64,000 bases of DNA from Phyto melanocephala (lineage: Eukaryota; Arthropoda; Insecta; Diptera; Rhinophoridae), in assembly GCA_941918925.1 (NCBI GenBank), contig OW799236.1, positions 79,176,713 to 79,240,712 of the forward strand, in the 5' to 3' direction. The notes under the pieces were generated by a model, which saw nothing but the letters and a program-made list of their open reading frames with translations, was not told the origin of the DNA and made no database searches. Each line of letters begins with the position of its first letter. Positions within the stretch are counted from its first letter, which is position 1. Made by a program: the position numbers and the translations under genes. Below are positions 22,450 through 34,440 of this stretch, in pieces.

Positions 22450-22860
22450 AGTAATTGATCAGCCTACAATTTGGTTGGCACGTTAATTGCCGGCATATTC
22501 TTTATAACCCGGAATCTATAGCAGTGTAAGCTTATTGTGCATGCCCGAGATAATTAATAATATCAACGCATTCCAACACCAGAGCCGAATTAATATCACA
22601 AGCCATAAAAGCTTTTAAAGACACTTGGCTATTCAAGACGAAGTAAATATAGCTTTTCCTCACATTTCCCCTAAAAGAATTATGCAGTTTTAGCCTGAAA
22701 CATTGAAGGTTATTTAACTATAGAAAGAGCTATTCAAAAATCTAGTCCCATTATGTCGGCACCAGTATTGCCATTCGAATGTCTCGAGCCATCAGTGTAT
22801 ATCCTCCTCGGATCTCCAAGATCCGAAGGTTCAAGTAGTCTAGTCAAAAATTTTGCCACT
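22450..22860 (-). pseudogene. LINE RNase H domain fragment
   Basis: Read on the minus strand: IYTDGSRHSNGNTG (~22803-22760), SQVSLKAFMACD...ALVLECVDIINYLG (~22625-22535) and a WVPGH-like IPGYKEYAGN (~22505-22470). These appear in the order of an RNase H domain from an R1/I-group LINE. In-frame stops replace the Trp of WVPGH and a residue after GN. The flanks of the copy are not identifiable. Confidence 0.65.
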
Positions 22861-22869
22861 GAAATCTCT

Positions 22870-24635
22870 AAAAAAAAACTTAGTTCTTAGAATAGTATCT
22901 TGCAAAGGGGTCGCAAATCAGATTAAGTGTTAATTTTAAATATCTCCCAATGTCTCCAATTTTCAGACTACAAAACTTCAGCAGTCGTTAAGCGTAAAGT
23001 GAATTTCAAAAAATTGTTCACTTTGAAATTTTGACATTTAAGGAAATTATAAACAAACAAGTTTTGCCATTCACTGTAATGAAAAACAACGTCTATTATT
23101 AAACATTTTCATTGAGTTGAATACTTTTCTCTCTTCTTTCAGCGCATATGATAAAGACATCTTCCATTTTTTTATTATATAAAACTTCCGAAAAACAAAA
23201 TTTGCAAATAAAGGAAGAATAAAGAGTTCATATTAAAAGTTATTTATTATAACTCGAATTCATAAAAAAATAATCGATTAATAAAAATTTGTGAGAAAAT
23301 TGTTAAAACTGCAATTAAAATGAAATAAAAGTAAAAATTTAAATTTCTACAAAAAAATTCTATGAAATGAAAATGTTCGAAAAGCTACCAGATCTTTTGA
23401 AAATCCACAAATTATGTTTAAATAAATTTCGTTATATTTTTTTTTATATAAAACAATTCTAAAAGTCCTTATAAAAACAGTTTTATTCAGTATTGCCAAA
23501 TAGCTGATTTCGGATCAAATGTTTAAATTACAGTTGCCACCAAAAAGCACACCAACAAGTAAATAAAATATGTTGCACAAACGAAAGCAAATGTGTCTCT
23601 AAATACACACACAAAACGAGTACACACTCTTTTTTCTTTTTGTGCTTCATCATTGCTTTCATCGTCATCATCATCAACAACAGCATTATTTTTATCATCA
23701 TCGGCATTGTCATGATGAACAACAAACCAAGATGCAATTTCAAAGGTCAATGACATAAAACGTAAGCCCCGCTATGGCAACAAGAAGAAGCACAAACAGA
23801 ACGTAAAAATAAAACACCACACAAATATAAAATGCCAGATTCAGTCGCACATTTTACTCTCTTTCAAGGCATTCAGTGTTCATATATTGATAGAAATCAA
23901 ATCAAAACAACAAAATAATAATACTCATACGTAATGGTGATTATGGCTGTATGTGTGTATTTGGCAAATTATATACAGAAGTAACGTTTTAAGAGATTAG
24001 CCACGCATTAATTTAGAACTAAAAGAGAGACGGAGTAAAATATGCAGCATCATTATCTCTTAAGGGACAAAAACAGATTTACAATTAAATTTAAAATTTC
24101 TTTTTTATAAAAAAAGTGCAATAGATAAAAACTTCTGCTATTGTTGTGTACCTACTATTCTGTCAATATTTTGCTCTCTCAAAATTAAACTCATTTCCCC
24201 TACAACTGAGTGAAGGTATTTTACTATCACTGCAGTTGTATAGTAGTTGTGATGGTGTGAGCTTGAGTAGATTGTTTTAGAGAATGGGAATTTTTGAATT
24301 GGAATGTTTTTGTTTGCAGTTTGACTATATTTTTTGCTTGATTTTTTTCTTCTCTTGTATTTGGAATTCCTTTTAAATTGTGTGTTTGAAATTATTTTAC
24401 TTTTTTGCTGGAATACCTTGAGAAAAAGGCAGAACAAATGCTTATACTATGCAATGTAGTAAATTAACTGGCCTTTTAGAAAAATCTATAAAAATAAGTA
24501 ATAAGAGGGCAATTTTCACAAATCACTGGCAATATTTTGCAGTCTTTGATCTAAAAACTTTTGTTGCCTTTCACATTTACGTACCAAACACTTTTTCCAA
24601 TAATTTTTTTTAATGCGTTAATTGTTATTTAGAGC
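22870..24635. other. AT-rich stretch with a CATCAT-rich patch
   Basis: 23640-23720 is rich in CATCATCATC and similar triplets, which creates Asp/Met-rich antisense frames without coding value. Nothing else is recognised. Confidence 0.5.
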
Positions 24636-24639
24636 TTCC

Positions 24640-25330
24640 ATATGTTGGACATACCAGCATGTGGTATTTATATTTCAGAAATATTGAGGAATGACCCGGT
24701 ATTTAAAACCACCAAGATCGCTATATCGCTTGAACTTTGTTTTCCCCTTATTTTTTACAATAGAATTAACATCTCCAATGTATCGCACAAATCGGTCATA
24801 AAACGGCAAAGTTATAGACAAAACTAATTTAAAAAAATGCAATTCGTAAAACTCTAAGTTTACCTCTAAGCATGAAAAAATAACAGATTTCCAGTCATAG
24901 TAGCAAAAATTAATTTCTTTAAAGAAACCTGCAAAATAGGATTTTCTAAGTATTTTTCTTAAATAAAAGAAAGATTCACGATTAAATATTAAAATACCTT
25001 GATTAGAAAAATATGGCACACGACGAAACAATTCAGGTCCATAATGGTCGCAAACATATACTTAAACATGGGTCAAATCTAGTAATTAAAATGGTACACG
25101 CCTTAATATTATTACCAAACTATATAAAAAATCTAAATTTAAACTCCTTAATATTGGCTTCAAATAAATATATTGACCAGTATAACATGGCTAATTCTAA
25201 GCAAATTTAAAATTGAATATGGCTTCAAAAATTAAATTGTTAATTAAAATACAGTAACCTGTATACACATTTAAAAACCAAAATAATAAATAAGAAAAAT
25301 AATAAAATTCTTTAAAGTACTACAACATTT
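24640..25330. other. Unassigned; faint similarity to the Helitron-like repeat interior
   Basis: The phrase CGGCAAAGTTATA at ~24808 recurs at ~7082 inside Helitron-like copy 1. The surrounding similarity is weak, so I do not assign this as a further copy. No coding signal is present. Confidence 0.3.
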
Positions 25331-25332
25331 TT

Positions 25333-25576
25333 CATTGAAATTGAGAAAATTCCAATTGAAATTGAGAATTTCAAATTGAAATTGAGAAAATTCCAATTGA
25401 AATTGAGAATTTCAAATTGAAATTGAGAAAATTCCAAATGAAATTAAAAATTTCAATTTAAAATTGAGAAAATTCCAAATGAAAATGAGAATTTCAAATT
25501 GAAATTGAGAAAATTCCAAATAAAATTAAGAAATTTTAATTTGAAATTGAGAAATTTCCAAATGAAATTGAGAAAA
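25333..25576. repeat. ~41-bp AT-rich minisatellite
   Basis: Alternating blocks GAAATTGAGAAAATTCCA and GAAATTGAGAATTTCAAA form a ~41-bp higher-order unit, repeated about six times with growing divergence to the right. It lies about 100 bp upstream of the IS630-like transposase relic. Confidence 0.85.
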
Positions 25577-25679
25577 AATATATTTGTGCATATATAAGTC
25601 CATATGTATTTAAAAATCAATAAAGTTTTTTTTTATAAATTCGAAATATATATGTATGTAAATTTTGTTATTCCAATGG

Positions 25680-26075
25680 ACAGTCGTAGAGGTTCATTTA
25701 GAGCTGACAGCGCAAATGGTCTTGATAGGTAGGAAGAGTTAGGGATTGATTTATCGGAGTTTGTATTTGTTTGTGACAATTCTGCCTGCACCACTATCGC
25801 CTTAAATTTATTTTTAAAAACACTACATCCATACTTTTACGATTGAACCCCTACTCACCAATGCCTAACCCAATTGAAAGTAATTGGTCCAAAATCAAAA
25901 GCAATGTTAAAGCAAAGATGAATATACCGAACGTAAGTCCCCCAAATGTAGAAGAGCAGAGGTTTGCCTTTTTAGAAGAAGTTGTTAATGCTTCAAAACC
26001 ATGTATTACTACCGGAGATTGCAGTAGAGATATATAGCACACTACAAAGTTTCACGATTCTGCATTGGTTCTTTT
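25680..26075 (+). pseudogene. IS630/Tc1-like transposase C-terminal fragment
   Basis: A degraded FVCDNSACTTI block (~25768-25803) is followed by LLRLNPYSPMPNPIESNW (~25838-25890). These are the second catalytic Asp region and the third acidic-residue block (PYSPxLNPIExxW) of IS630/Tc1-type DDE transposases, with E in PNPIE as the likely third catalytic residue. The open frame continues to PCITTGDCSRDI, then a stop at 26037. In-frame similarity seems to run on to ~26070, so that stop may be a nonsense mutation. Only the C-terminal third remains. The R1-clade LINE begins about 100 bp downstream. Confidence 0.7.
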
Positions 26076-26179
26076 TTGTTCTTTTACTACACGATAATAT
26101 TATAATGTATAAAGTGTTATCAAAAATTAAACAAAAAATTTTTATGTATAATTATATTTTCTCATTTTCTCAATTTTAT

Positions 26180-27932
26180 TTGGAAAGCACAGAAACAAGT
26201 GCTAATAAGTAAGGGAAAAGGCGACCCAGATTCACCATCTGCGTACCGGCCATTATGCGTGCTCGACACTGCTGGCAAACTATTGGAAAGGCTCATAAAG
26301 CCAAGGTTGGCAAAAGCCATTGACTTGAAGGGAGGGCTGTCAGATAGACAATACGGCTTTAGACCGGATAGGTCCACAGTAGGGGCATTTAGAGATGTCG
26401 TTCACGCTTTTGAAACTGCGCAGGAGAAGAGCAACTTCAGTAGGCCTCTGATATTACTGGTGACTTTGGACGTAAGGAATGCTTTTAACAGCCTCAGGTG
26501 GGCGGACGTTCTTCATGCACTGGAGTCTCGTTTTCAAGTGCCAATGTATCTGAGACGGATAATAGGAGACTACCTCAACAACAGAGAGCTCATCTACAAC
26601 ACAACCGACGGGCAACGAAAGATGCACATCACTTCGGGAGCAGCACAAGGCTCCATTCTTGGGCCAGACTTGTGGAACATTAGCTACGATGACATACTTC
26701 GGATGGAAATGCCGCAAGACACGTTTCTCGTGGGCTACGCGGACGATATAGCAGCGGTGATCAACGTTAGGGATATCGAGGGAGCGGAACGCAAGCTCAG
26801 ACAGGTGATGATAAGGACACAGGCGTGGCTGGACTCACACGGACTTAGCCTAGCTACTCAGAAGACGGAACTGATTCTACTTACCAAACGACATATACCG
26901 ACTGAATTAGAATTCAATGTTGGTGAGATCACACTACGGACTAGAAGGTGTATAGAATATCTGGGCATAAGTCTGGATTCGAGGATGACTTTCTCTAACC
27001 AGATACAGCATGCAGTCACAAAGGCGGCGAAAATAACAGCGCAGCTCAGCCGACTAATGGCGAACGTAGGTGGCCCAACTCAGAACAAACGTAGATTGCT
27101 GATGGAGACGAGCAACAGTATTCTCCTATATGGCTGCGAGATATGGGGAGGGGCAATGAAATGGAGGAAGAGGGCAAACGCCCTACTGGCCGTTCAACGA
27201 ACGTCCGCATTGAGGATAACGTCTGCATACCGCACAGTCTCTGGAGCTGCTGCACTTGTAATAGCCGGAGCAGTTCCTATTGACCTTAGGATACAAGAGC
27301 GAAGGAAGATATGGCAAAAGAAGCGGGCAAATACCCTAGAGCAAGGGGAACATAGGCGGATAGTACACGAAACCTTGCAAGCCTGGCAAGCAAGATGGAC
27401 AGCTGAAACCAAGGGAAGGTGGACAGCCAGACTACTTCCACGCCTTGAAAACTGGATTGGAAGAACAAAAGGAGAAGTTAATTATTACCTGACACAGATG
27501 CTCACAGGACACGGGTACTTCCGAAAGTACCTACATAAGGTTGGCAAATGTGGAACGCCCTACTGCATATACGAGGAGGCTGAGGAGATAGATGACGCCG
27601 AACACACTTTTTTCAAGTGCAACAAATGGTCGCAGCAGCGACAAGAGCTGGAAAGGAAAATAGGTGAAATAACTGTGGAGAATATAATCCCCATCATGCT
27701 GAACAGCGAGAACAACTGGAACGCAGTGAAGCGATACTGTGAGGATATACTGCGGATGAAAAAGAAGGATCCGGGGTGGATTGCTTTCCAAGGGTGGAAG
27801 ACAGGGGGTTTTTTAGTCGGTATTCCCATGGGGAGAGCCCGACATAACACATTGGTGACGACCTTTGGTGTATGCGGAATTTGCATTTTTACCTCCTTAC
27901 CCGAAAAAAAAAAAAAAACAAAAAAAAAATAA
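26180..27932 (+). CDS. R1-clade LINE ORF2: reverse transcriptase and C-terminal zinc knuckle, partial
   Basis: Counting from the Met codon at 26199, SAYRPLCVLDTAGKLLE lies at 14-30 and LSDRQYGFRPDRST at 47-60. LDVRNAFN (first catalytic Asp region) lies at 90-97, GAAQGSILGP at 147-156 and the FLVGYADD catalytic box at 176-183. All are reverse transcriptase blocks in order. The thumb region follows, then a C-terminal CGTPYC...EHTFFKC (Cys at ~451 and 456, then His and Cys), the CCHC knuckle typical of R1-clade ORF2. There is no RNase H domain, as expected for R1. The endonuclease domain and the first reverse transcriptase block are missing through 5' truncation. The frame is open with no stops, so the copy is young, but it has no start of its own and is not a functional gene. 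Clade assignment rests on the block wording and the knuckle. Confidence 0.85.
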
Positions 27933-27962
27933 ATTATTATTATTATTATTATTATTATTATG
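27932..27962 (+). repeat. (TTA)n tail of the LINE
   Basis: A-rich sequence from ~27903 passes into nine or so TTA/ATT triplets that mark the 3' end of the inserted LINE. Simple-repeat tails are usual for several R1-clade and I-type elements. Confidence 0.8.
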
Positions 27963-28099
27963 TCAGAGGAAAATAATAATGAATTAATGCCCATTTGTAT
28001 TAAATTAAAAATTGTTTTTTTTTTTTTTTTATTCGAAAAAAGAATCCAAAAGGGAGTAAATTTTTACCACTTATACGTATTAATTTGAAAAGAGTTCTG

Positions 28100-28320
28100 A
28101 ACTATAATTAATATTTTTTCCGAGTTTACTCATTTTTGCATCCTTAAAGTTTGAATTTCTTCTTAAAATAGGAACCCACTATCCAATTTTCATATCTCAG
28201 TAAGTCAGTAATTTTTTGTATATAAAGGAATCTTAAAGTCTTGAAATGCCTATGACCATGATTCTGAGAGGGTGCATAAGATTCGACTCTGCCAAAAAAA
28301 TATAGCCTCTTACGTTTTTA
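28100..28320 (+). mobile_element. Helitron-like repeat, right-end fragment (copy 3)
   Basis: The segment ends GGGTGCATAAGATTCGAC, then TCTGCC...AATATAGCC, then TCTTACG. This matches the family's right end (GGGTATAAAAGATTCGGC...AATATAGTGCTCTTAC) with about a quarter of positions changed. The hairpin is destroyed. Only the last ~200 bp are recognisable. Confidence 0.5.
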
Positions 28321-28324
28321 TTGT

Positions 28325-29070
28325 TTGTTCCTTAATTTATTCTAAATGTGCTGTAATATCAACATTCTGTTTTTTATTTTCTTTGTTCACTTTTCTATTT
28401 GTTATTGTTATTGCTGTCATGATTTTCTTTATTGTTGTTTTTATTGTAATTGGTTTATAATGAAATAAAATTGCGTTGCAATATTTGCATAAATTACTAC
28501 TGAGTTAAAAAAAAAATTACAGACAAAATGACGTAAAAAGTAAAAAGAAATATTTAGTTTATTAAATACTTGTCTTCTTTTATGGAAACGCTTGTTGACT
28601 TGGGGCAAACCAGAACAAGGAGCAGAGGAATAAACAAGAGAAATTACAATACAATTATATTTTTTTTTTTATTTGAAAAGTTTTTTCTACAAGGAACCGT
28701 AAAAAACTCCTAAATTAGAAGGAAAATTATCCTCTTAAAACAATAAATAAAACAATTGAAAATAATTGCATCAAAACAACGCAACTCAAAACTACAAATG
28801 AAATTAGTGTAGTCAACCTGGCCTAATAAATTATTTAGTTGTTATGTATTTTTTATTTGTTGAATATTCTAATAAAACTGCAAATCATATTCCATTGGGT
28901 TTATAACTAAAAAATTCACAACAAATGGCGTAACTTTTGAATTTGGTTTTTGTCTTTAATAACTTTATGTAAGTTTGATGGGTACATATCTGTCATTAAT
29001 TCTTACTTAGTTAGTGAACAGTAAAGTGTAAACCACAAAGTTATTTTGGTAAAAAAAAGTGTCGAATATT
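28325..29070. other. AT-rich stretch, nothing recognised
   Basis: Long A and T runs, no sustained frames, no terminal repeats seen. It may include the undetected 5' end of the mariner at 29075. Confidence 0.4.
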
Positions 29071-29074
29071 GATC

Positions 29075-30000
29075 CAACAAAGCGTCGTATGCGGATCATG
29101 ACAATCAAAACAACAAAACAAATGATAACAAAGAATTGAAGGTCTTATATAATGAAAATCGTTGTCAAACTCAACAAAACTTTGCAAATTTATTGGGAAC
29201 TCCTCAAACAGCAGTTTAAAAGCATTTGCGAGCGAAATGCTGCTTAAACACAATAAAATAAAATAACTTTTGCACCGACTCATTATTTGCAATAAAAAAT
29301 TGATTCATTACAATGGTCCCAAGCGTAAGACAACGTATGTGAAGTACAGCCAACTAGCTTGTTCATCAACAAAGCCAAAGATCCATGGATCTGTATTTCG
29401 TAGGATCAAAAGGGTACTATATATTATGAGCTGCTCTCTCAGATCCACAAGTTGTAATACATGACAAAAACTCCTTAGAAAGAAATGATTGCAAAGTTTT
29501 GCATTGCCGGCCTTATCTGTGGCTTGGAGCTAAAAGGGCCAATGTCAAAATATTTACTTTTGAGAAAATTGGAATTGAACTTTAACTTTTATAGATGCTT
29601 TCATAGTGACATTGGCCAGCATTTTATTTATGAAGCTGTTCTGGGTTAAGTATGACTTTAGCTGTTTTACCATAATGAAATAGAGCAAGAAAAAAAATCT
29701 AATGCAATGATTAACTCAAAAGTGCTAAAAAGTGACATTGGTCCTTTTAGCTCCAAGCCACAGTTATAATTCAGACCGTCCGCCGACCAACTAATATTTG
29801 TTTCTATTGATGCAGAACGCTCTCTGGGATACGCTCCACTTCAATACAGGGTATCCGAAATTGGCTTGATTCGTTCTTAAAATCAATAGGCCAGCAGTTT
29901 TTTTTTTTTTTTTGGCGTGGACTCAATATGTTCCAAGGAAGATGGGAAACAGTTATGGCAAAAAATGACGAATATTTTTTTATAGATTTTATAGTATAAA
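29075..30000 (+). pseudogene. Mos1/irritans-type mariner transposase relic (copy c)
   Basis: N-terminal part (~29096-29215): DNKELKVLYNENRCQTQQNFANLLGTPQTAV, read here in short blocks, is the helix-turn-helix region (CQTQQ...A...G) of classic mariners. The middle (~29288-29390) has IHYNGPKRK and STKPKIHG. After a MITE insertion (29517-29763) the C-terminal part (~29785-29990) gives SMQNAL, NWLDSFL, QQFFFFGV, GRWETVM and DEYF, the conserved mariner tail. The catalytic SPD-LAPSDYHLF block has decayed next to the MITE. Stops and several frame changes are present. No TIRs were identified. This copy differs in family from the other mariners here, which have WFQQDGAT-type motifs. Confidence 0.75.
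29517..29763 (+). mobile_element. 247-bp MITE with TTAT duplication, copy 1
   Basis: Inverted ends CTGTGGCTTGGAGCTAAAAG and CTTTTAGCTCCAAGCCACAG are near-perfect over ~30 bp. They are flanked by TTAT on both sides (29513-29516 and 29764-29767). It is inserted in the mariner relic at 29075-30000. The interior is non-coding. A second copy in the same orientation is at 51927-52171. Confidence 0.9.
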
Positions 30001-30710
30001 TGTTTCAAAGTAAAAGTTAAAATTCAGAAAAAAGTTATTGAATTAAGCAAGCGATATTACACACATTTTTGCTTTATTTTTAAAAGCTGGCCCAATAACA
30101 TATTTATTCATGATCCCCTTTAAAAATCACTAAATAAATTTCATAAAAAAGATTGAGACCAAGTTTGTGACTGTAGAACCTTCCCTTCAAGCGATAGCAA
30201 ACACCTTTTTGCGAAATTCTGCTGCTGCTAAAAAGCAACTCAAAAGACACACAGCAACATATTAACAATTCTTACAAACATATTGACTCGAGCGAAAAAT
30301 TATTATGGTTTTAAACCAAAAGAAGATGCTATTATTACATATTAAAACAAGAAGTACAACAATAAAACAACTTTAAATATAATTCAAAACCAACATCTTT
30401 CAAAACAAAAGTACAATTTCAACATGCCAGAATTGCAACACTTGCATAAATTTATAAAAAAGAGTTGATATCCTTCGTTTGAAATTATTGTTAAATAAAA
30501 ACAACAAGAAATCCTTTGACTCTGAAAGAAATAAAAAAACAGACAAAACCTGTTTCTTTCTTGTTCAGGTTTAATGTGCTTTTTCATACTTTTTGCTTTT
30601 TATATTTGTGCAGTAATGCAGCAATGCAATAAAATGCAATGCATGTTGCATGTGTAGCATCATGTATTTTGCGTTTATGATAGTTAAATTGGAAAAACAA
30701 AAAAAGACTG
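30001..30710. other. AT-rich stretch, nothing recognised
   Basis: Contains a GCAATGCAATAAAATGC-type patch at ~30618-30645 but no gene or repeat that I can support. Confidence 0.5.
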
Positions 30711-31373
30711 TTTTAGGCCTATTAACATAATATTCAGTTAAATAAATTTAACGTAAAAGTTTACTAACTTTCAGTAAGCTTAAACTGAAGTTTTAACTAT
30801 AAATTAAATATGTTAGTTAACAATAGGCAAGAGTAAGTTAACTTGTAGTTATCAATAATTATGAATGAATTTCAAAAAGAACAAGAAATGTATACATAAA
30901 TATAAATTCTTAATGTGCACTAATCTGCTAATAAATTTATTAAAAATTGAATGTATTTTGAAATAATTTTTGCTATAAATTTAACAATTCTCTTAGATAA
31001 ACGATATCTCATGAAAAACGCTGCATCAGGTTAATTAAAATGATCCATTCGTCTTCTGTGGTTATATTTTCTTTTCATACCATAAGAAATATTTACTTTA
31101 TATAAATTATACAAATGTTTAAATCTTTTTAATCGTAGAGGCATCTATCAATTGTTTAAAAATAGCAAAAATATAATATATTTAAATCCAAACATCACTT
31201 ATTTTCTTCCAGTTAAGATCTAAAACGCCAAATAGTACTCGGTTAAATTTAACTGAAATTTGGAAAGTTATAAGATAACTGAACTTTGTGTTAATGGGTT
31301 TTGGCTAACCAAGGTTTAAATTTTGAGTTTAGTGTTAACTGTAGGTTAATTTGTTTATTGTTAACGGCCTAAA
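30711..31373. mobile_element. Possible ~660-bp MITE rich in GTTAAC motifs
   Basis: The left end reads TTTTAGGCCTATTAAC and the right end GTTAACGGCCTAAA, giving ~13 bp of imperfect inverted repeat. AGACT on the left mirrors AGTCT on the right. The interior repeats GTTAAC/TTAACT words many times, especially near both ends. No target duplication is evident. Boundaries are tentative. Confidence 0.5.
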
Positions 31374-32605
31374 GTCTAACAAACCAGACGTTAGACAATA
31401 CAATGCAAAGAATTGGATAAGAATTTCGAAAAGCGAAAATAAAATATGTGCGTGGAACACATTAATAAAAATTCAAAAAAAAATTCTCTTGTCAAAAAAT
31501 GAAAATTTTATCTTTGCTTTTTATAAACTCAAATTTTTTTTATTAATTGACCCACTGTGTAAATGAGATCTCGTAGGTTTTATGTAATTTTATTGTAACA
31601 TAAAATTATGACCATTTCTGTTAAATTTTTTATTTCTACCTACGCACAACGCATGTTTATGCGACAATATACAATCATGGAGCGTACGATATTAATCTTA
31701 TTTTAAAAGTGCTTTTATATGGATGCACATACATAAAGTAAGTAGTCGGAAAAGGTTGCCAAGATCAAGTACTATTGAAGATAAAATAAATAAAAGGGTG
31801 TTATATTAACTATTACTCTATTAGATTTTGTTCTCAATTAAAAGATTTAATTCGAAAATCACTGATCAGTTCAGAATGTCTATTTAAAGGTTGAATCAAT
31901 CAACAAGTTATCAATTCACAGACGCAGAAGCAAAGAATCAAATAATCAATTGCTGCTGTAAGTCGTAATATTAAGGAGTACCTAAACTAGTCGATTTATT
32001 AAATATCTCATCAACTTAAGTTATATCCATCTACTTTATGGCAATTTTGTTGTAATCACCTCGACCTTAAATCATCTAGCTAGAGCAACAAAACATATTA
32101 GCTGAAATTGCACTACAAATCAACACCCTGTATTAACGCAATATTATCTTCAGTAATCAAAGATTTGGTTTAAATAAATCTTATTAAAAAATTCTTTCTC
32201 ATATTCATTAAATTAAACAAAAGCACACTGTTACACAATATGTTCAGTCTGCTGCCGACCATTTATTTAACTTCACTTTTAGTAGGTTAAGTCAAATTTG
32301 AACAAATTAATTCTGTTCTGAACACAGCATCAAATTATGTGAATGTAATACATATCAACAAGTTCTGTATTATTGTTCTTGTATTTGGCAACCCTCATTT
32401 ATTCTCTTTCAATACAGTTGTGCATGCAAATGTTTGCGATTTCTCCAACATTTGCTGTATACATGTTATTTTTTATTGCGTTGAATTTTTTTTACCAACA
32501 TGAACAATCGATTGAGTAAATAAGAAAACAGAAAGTTGGTTGAATCAATAGAAGTAAATCGTCAATACGTGTATTCGTGTATACAATAATTGAAATAATT
32601 AAAGT
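31374..32605. other. AT-rich stretch, nothing firmly recognised
   Basis: A pair of AGGGTGTT and AACACCCT words at 31796 and 32123 was considered as MITE ends but has too little match. No coding signal. Confidence 0.4.
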
Positions 32606-32609
32606 TTTT

Positions 32610-33420
32610 ATTTTATGTTTAACGTTTAATGGCAAAATTCGTGAAGACCCCTTTCTTAAATTAAAGGTTGACTCACTAAGAGTTCACTTTCCCTTTACAA
32701 TCAAAGAATTTGTGAAAACTTTTTACAGAAATTTAATCATAAAAAATTTAAAGAAACTGGATCAGTTAAGGACAGAAAGATTCATGTGCGTCATCGTTCC
32801 GGTCGGTCTCTTAAACACATTGTTGTCGTAAAACAGATTGTCGCCGAAAACCTAAAAACATCATCTAGGCATCGTTCTTAACAACTTCAAATTTCGGGAA
32901 GCACAATGCAGCGAAATTTTACAAAAGACTTCAACCTTCATGATTAAAAAAATCAGTCTACGCTGGAGCTCAAACCAGCAGACAATGATAAACACTGGCA
33001 ATTCGTTCAATGCCTAATAGAGAAGAATAATGTCAATTCCAATTTTTGAAAGAAGTCATCTTCTCTAAAGAAGCGCACTTCCATGTACATGGATTCGTGA
33101 ATGCACAAAATTTTAGAATAAAAGGCTCATAAAATTCTCATGCAATCCATAAGAAACAAATTTATTGACAACGAGCAACTCTTTGATGCGTACTTTAACC
33201 AGACAGTGTGATTGGGACTTACTTTTTTGAAATTAAGGCCGGAATTGCAATCACTGTTAAAGATATTCGTTACTGGAACATGATAACCAAGTACTTGTGG
33301 CCTCAAGTAGACAGCATGGAGCTGGACGATTTGCGCTTTTAGCAAGAAACCTGCCACGCCGCTCATAAACCAATCATTTTATTACAGAAACGAGAACAAA
33401 TTATCTCAAGAAATTCACTT
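32610..33420 (+). pseudogene. Mariner-like transposase relic (copy d)
   Basis: Pieces in several frames follow mariner order. There is KIREDPFLKLK-like leader sequence, then KHIVVVKQIVAENLKTSSRHRS (~32815-32880, read in blocks), ELKPADNDKHWQFVQ (~32965-33010) and an SKEAHFHVHGFVNAQNFR-like block (~33070-33120) matching SDEAHFxLxGxVNKQN. Further on are TVKDIRYWNMI and WPQVDSMELDDLRF (~33255-33340) and ETCHAAHKPI (~33345-33375). The second catalytic Asp in QDGATCHTA is lost in a degraded QETCHAA. Numerous stops and shifts are present. The same transposase wording, less decayed, occurs on the minus strand at 60330-61030. Confidence 0.7.
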
Positions 33421-33599
33421 AAATATTTCACTTTTTGCAATGTTTTCTATGGGGTTTTATCATTAAAATAATTATTGTTTTAAAATCGCTGCTATTTAAA
33501 TATATTCTTTATACGACTACTTAAGCTTAATATATCCTTTTTTGATTTGGTTGAATTAAAATATTTAGTTTATTAAAGTATAATTTATTTATAAGTCCC

Positions 33600-33830
33600 A
33601 AGACAAAACTATATCTATAAAATGAAGTACCACGCCCACTTTTGCCTTGTAATCAGAAATTAGTGCTATGTGCCATGTATGTGAAGCAGAGTTGCCAAAG
33701 ATGCTAAATACTTTTATTTAAAAAAAATTTGGCAAAAATTGAAAGCCCATCGACAATAATAAAATGTTGAAAAAAGTTTAATTCGTAGTGGGTATAAATA
33801 GAAAGTTCGGCACTTCTAAACTATAAAGCG
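33600..33830 (+). mobile_element. Helitron-like repeat, right-end fragment (copy 4)
   Basis: A CCACGCCCACTTTTG segment at ~33630 leads to GTGGGTATAAATAGAAAGTTCGGC and ACTTCTAAAC at the right. It matches the family's array motif and right end. The terminal hairpin partner GCCGAAT is lost. Confidence 0.5.
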
Positions 33831-34440
33831 CAAACCACTTCTTTAACTGTACTAGTCATATAATTTACATAAGACTTTTACAGCTCAAGCAGCAAAGATA
33901 GCCGTCTTAGGTAGGTAAGCGGTACAACTGATCATTTGCAAGCTTAACAAAATTTCTACACTGTAACAACATTTTAAATACATTCAAAATGGTGCTTAAT
34001 TTAAGATATATATAGTTGGCAACGCTGTTATGAAAAAAGATAAACAGGATTTATTTGTTTGTTTATTCTTTTCAAAGATATAACCGGCAAACAAAACAAA
34101 TTCAAACATAAATATGCCTTTATGCACACTCGCACACACGAAAAAAATATTTAATCATACCTAGATTAAAGTTCGAAAGGATTTTGAACTTTCCACTACA
34201 CACATACATACATATAAGAATGTATATACGAATGGGTAGTTCTGTGGTGTTTGAATGAATGTTCTAATGTCTTTTCGACTCTCTGCCTAACTGACTGCAG
34301 CCAGTAATATGCAACAAAGAAAACAAAAACAAACAAAACATCACATACAGACATTGTGAAACCATAACCTTGCTTAACAATATGTTTTATGTTTTGTTTG
34401 TGTTATTTTTTCATTTTTTTTTTTATTTTTTTGCTTTTTT
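33831..34440. other. AT-rich stretch, nothing recognised
   Basis: CACACACG and CATACATA words near 34125-34220 and T-runs near 34405-34440. No gene. Confidence 0.5.

Larger units (their letters stand above)
26179..27962 (+). mobile_element. 5'-truncated R1-clade LINE
   Basis: A LINE that lost its 5' part during insertion or decay. Sequence begins abruptly inside ORF2 at ~26179 (WKAQKQVLISKGKGDP). It runs to the ORF2 stop at 27932 and ends in A-rich sequence plus a (TTA)n tail. It is the least decayed coding element in the window, with an uninterrupted reading frame of nearly 580 codons. It is noticeably richer in GC than its surroundings. No target duplication could be confirmed because the left flank is T-rich and the right flank is the TTA tail. 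Confidence 0.85.

Noticed and set aside
23523..23756. Asp-rich and Met-rich minus-strand frames
   Set aside because: Produced by CATCATCATC triplet repeats read in two frames.
24138..24437. 99-codon minus-strand frame
   Set aside because: Lys/Ser/Asn-rich low-complexity peptide with no recognisable family and no supporting signals.
26454..27994. Several antisense frames of 60-144 codons across the LINE
   Set aside because: Shadows of the GC-richer ORF2 on the opposite strand.
31796..32130. MITE suggested by AGGGTGTT and AACACCCT
   Set aside because: Only 8 bp match and no duplication; expected by chance in this much sequence.
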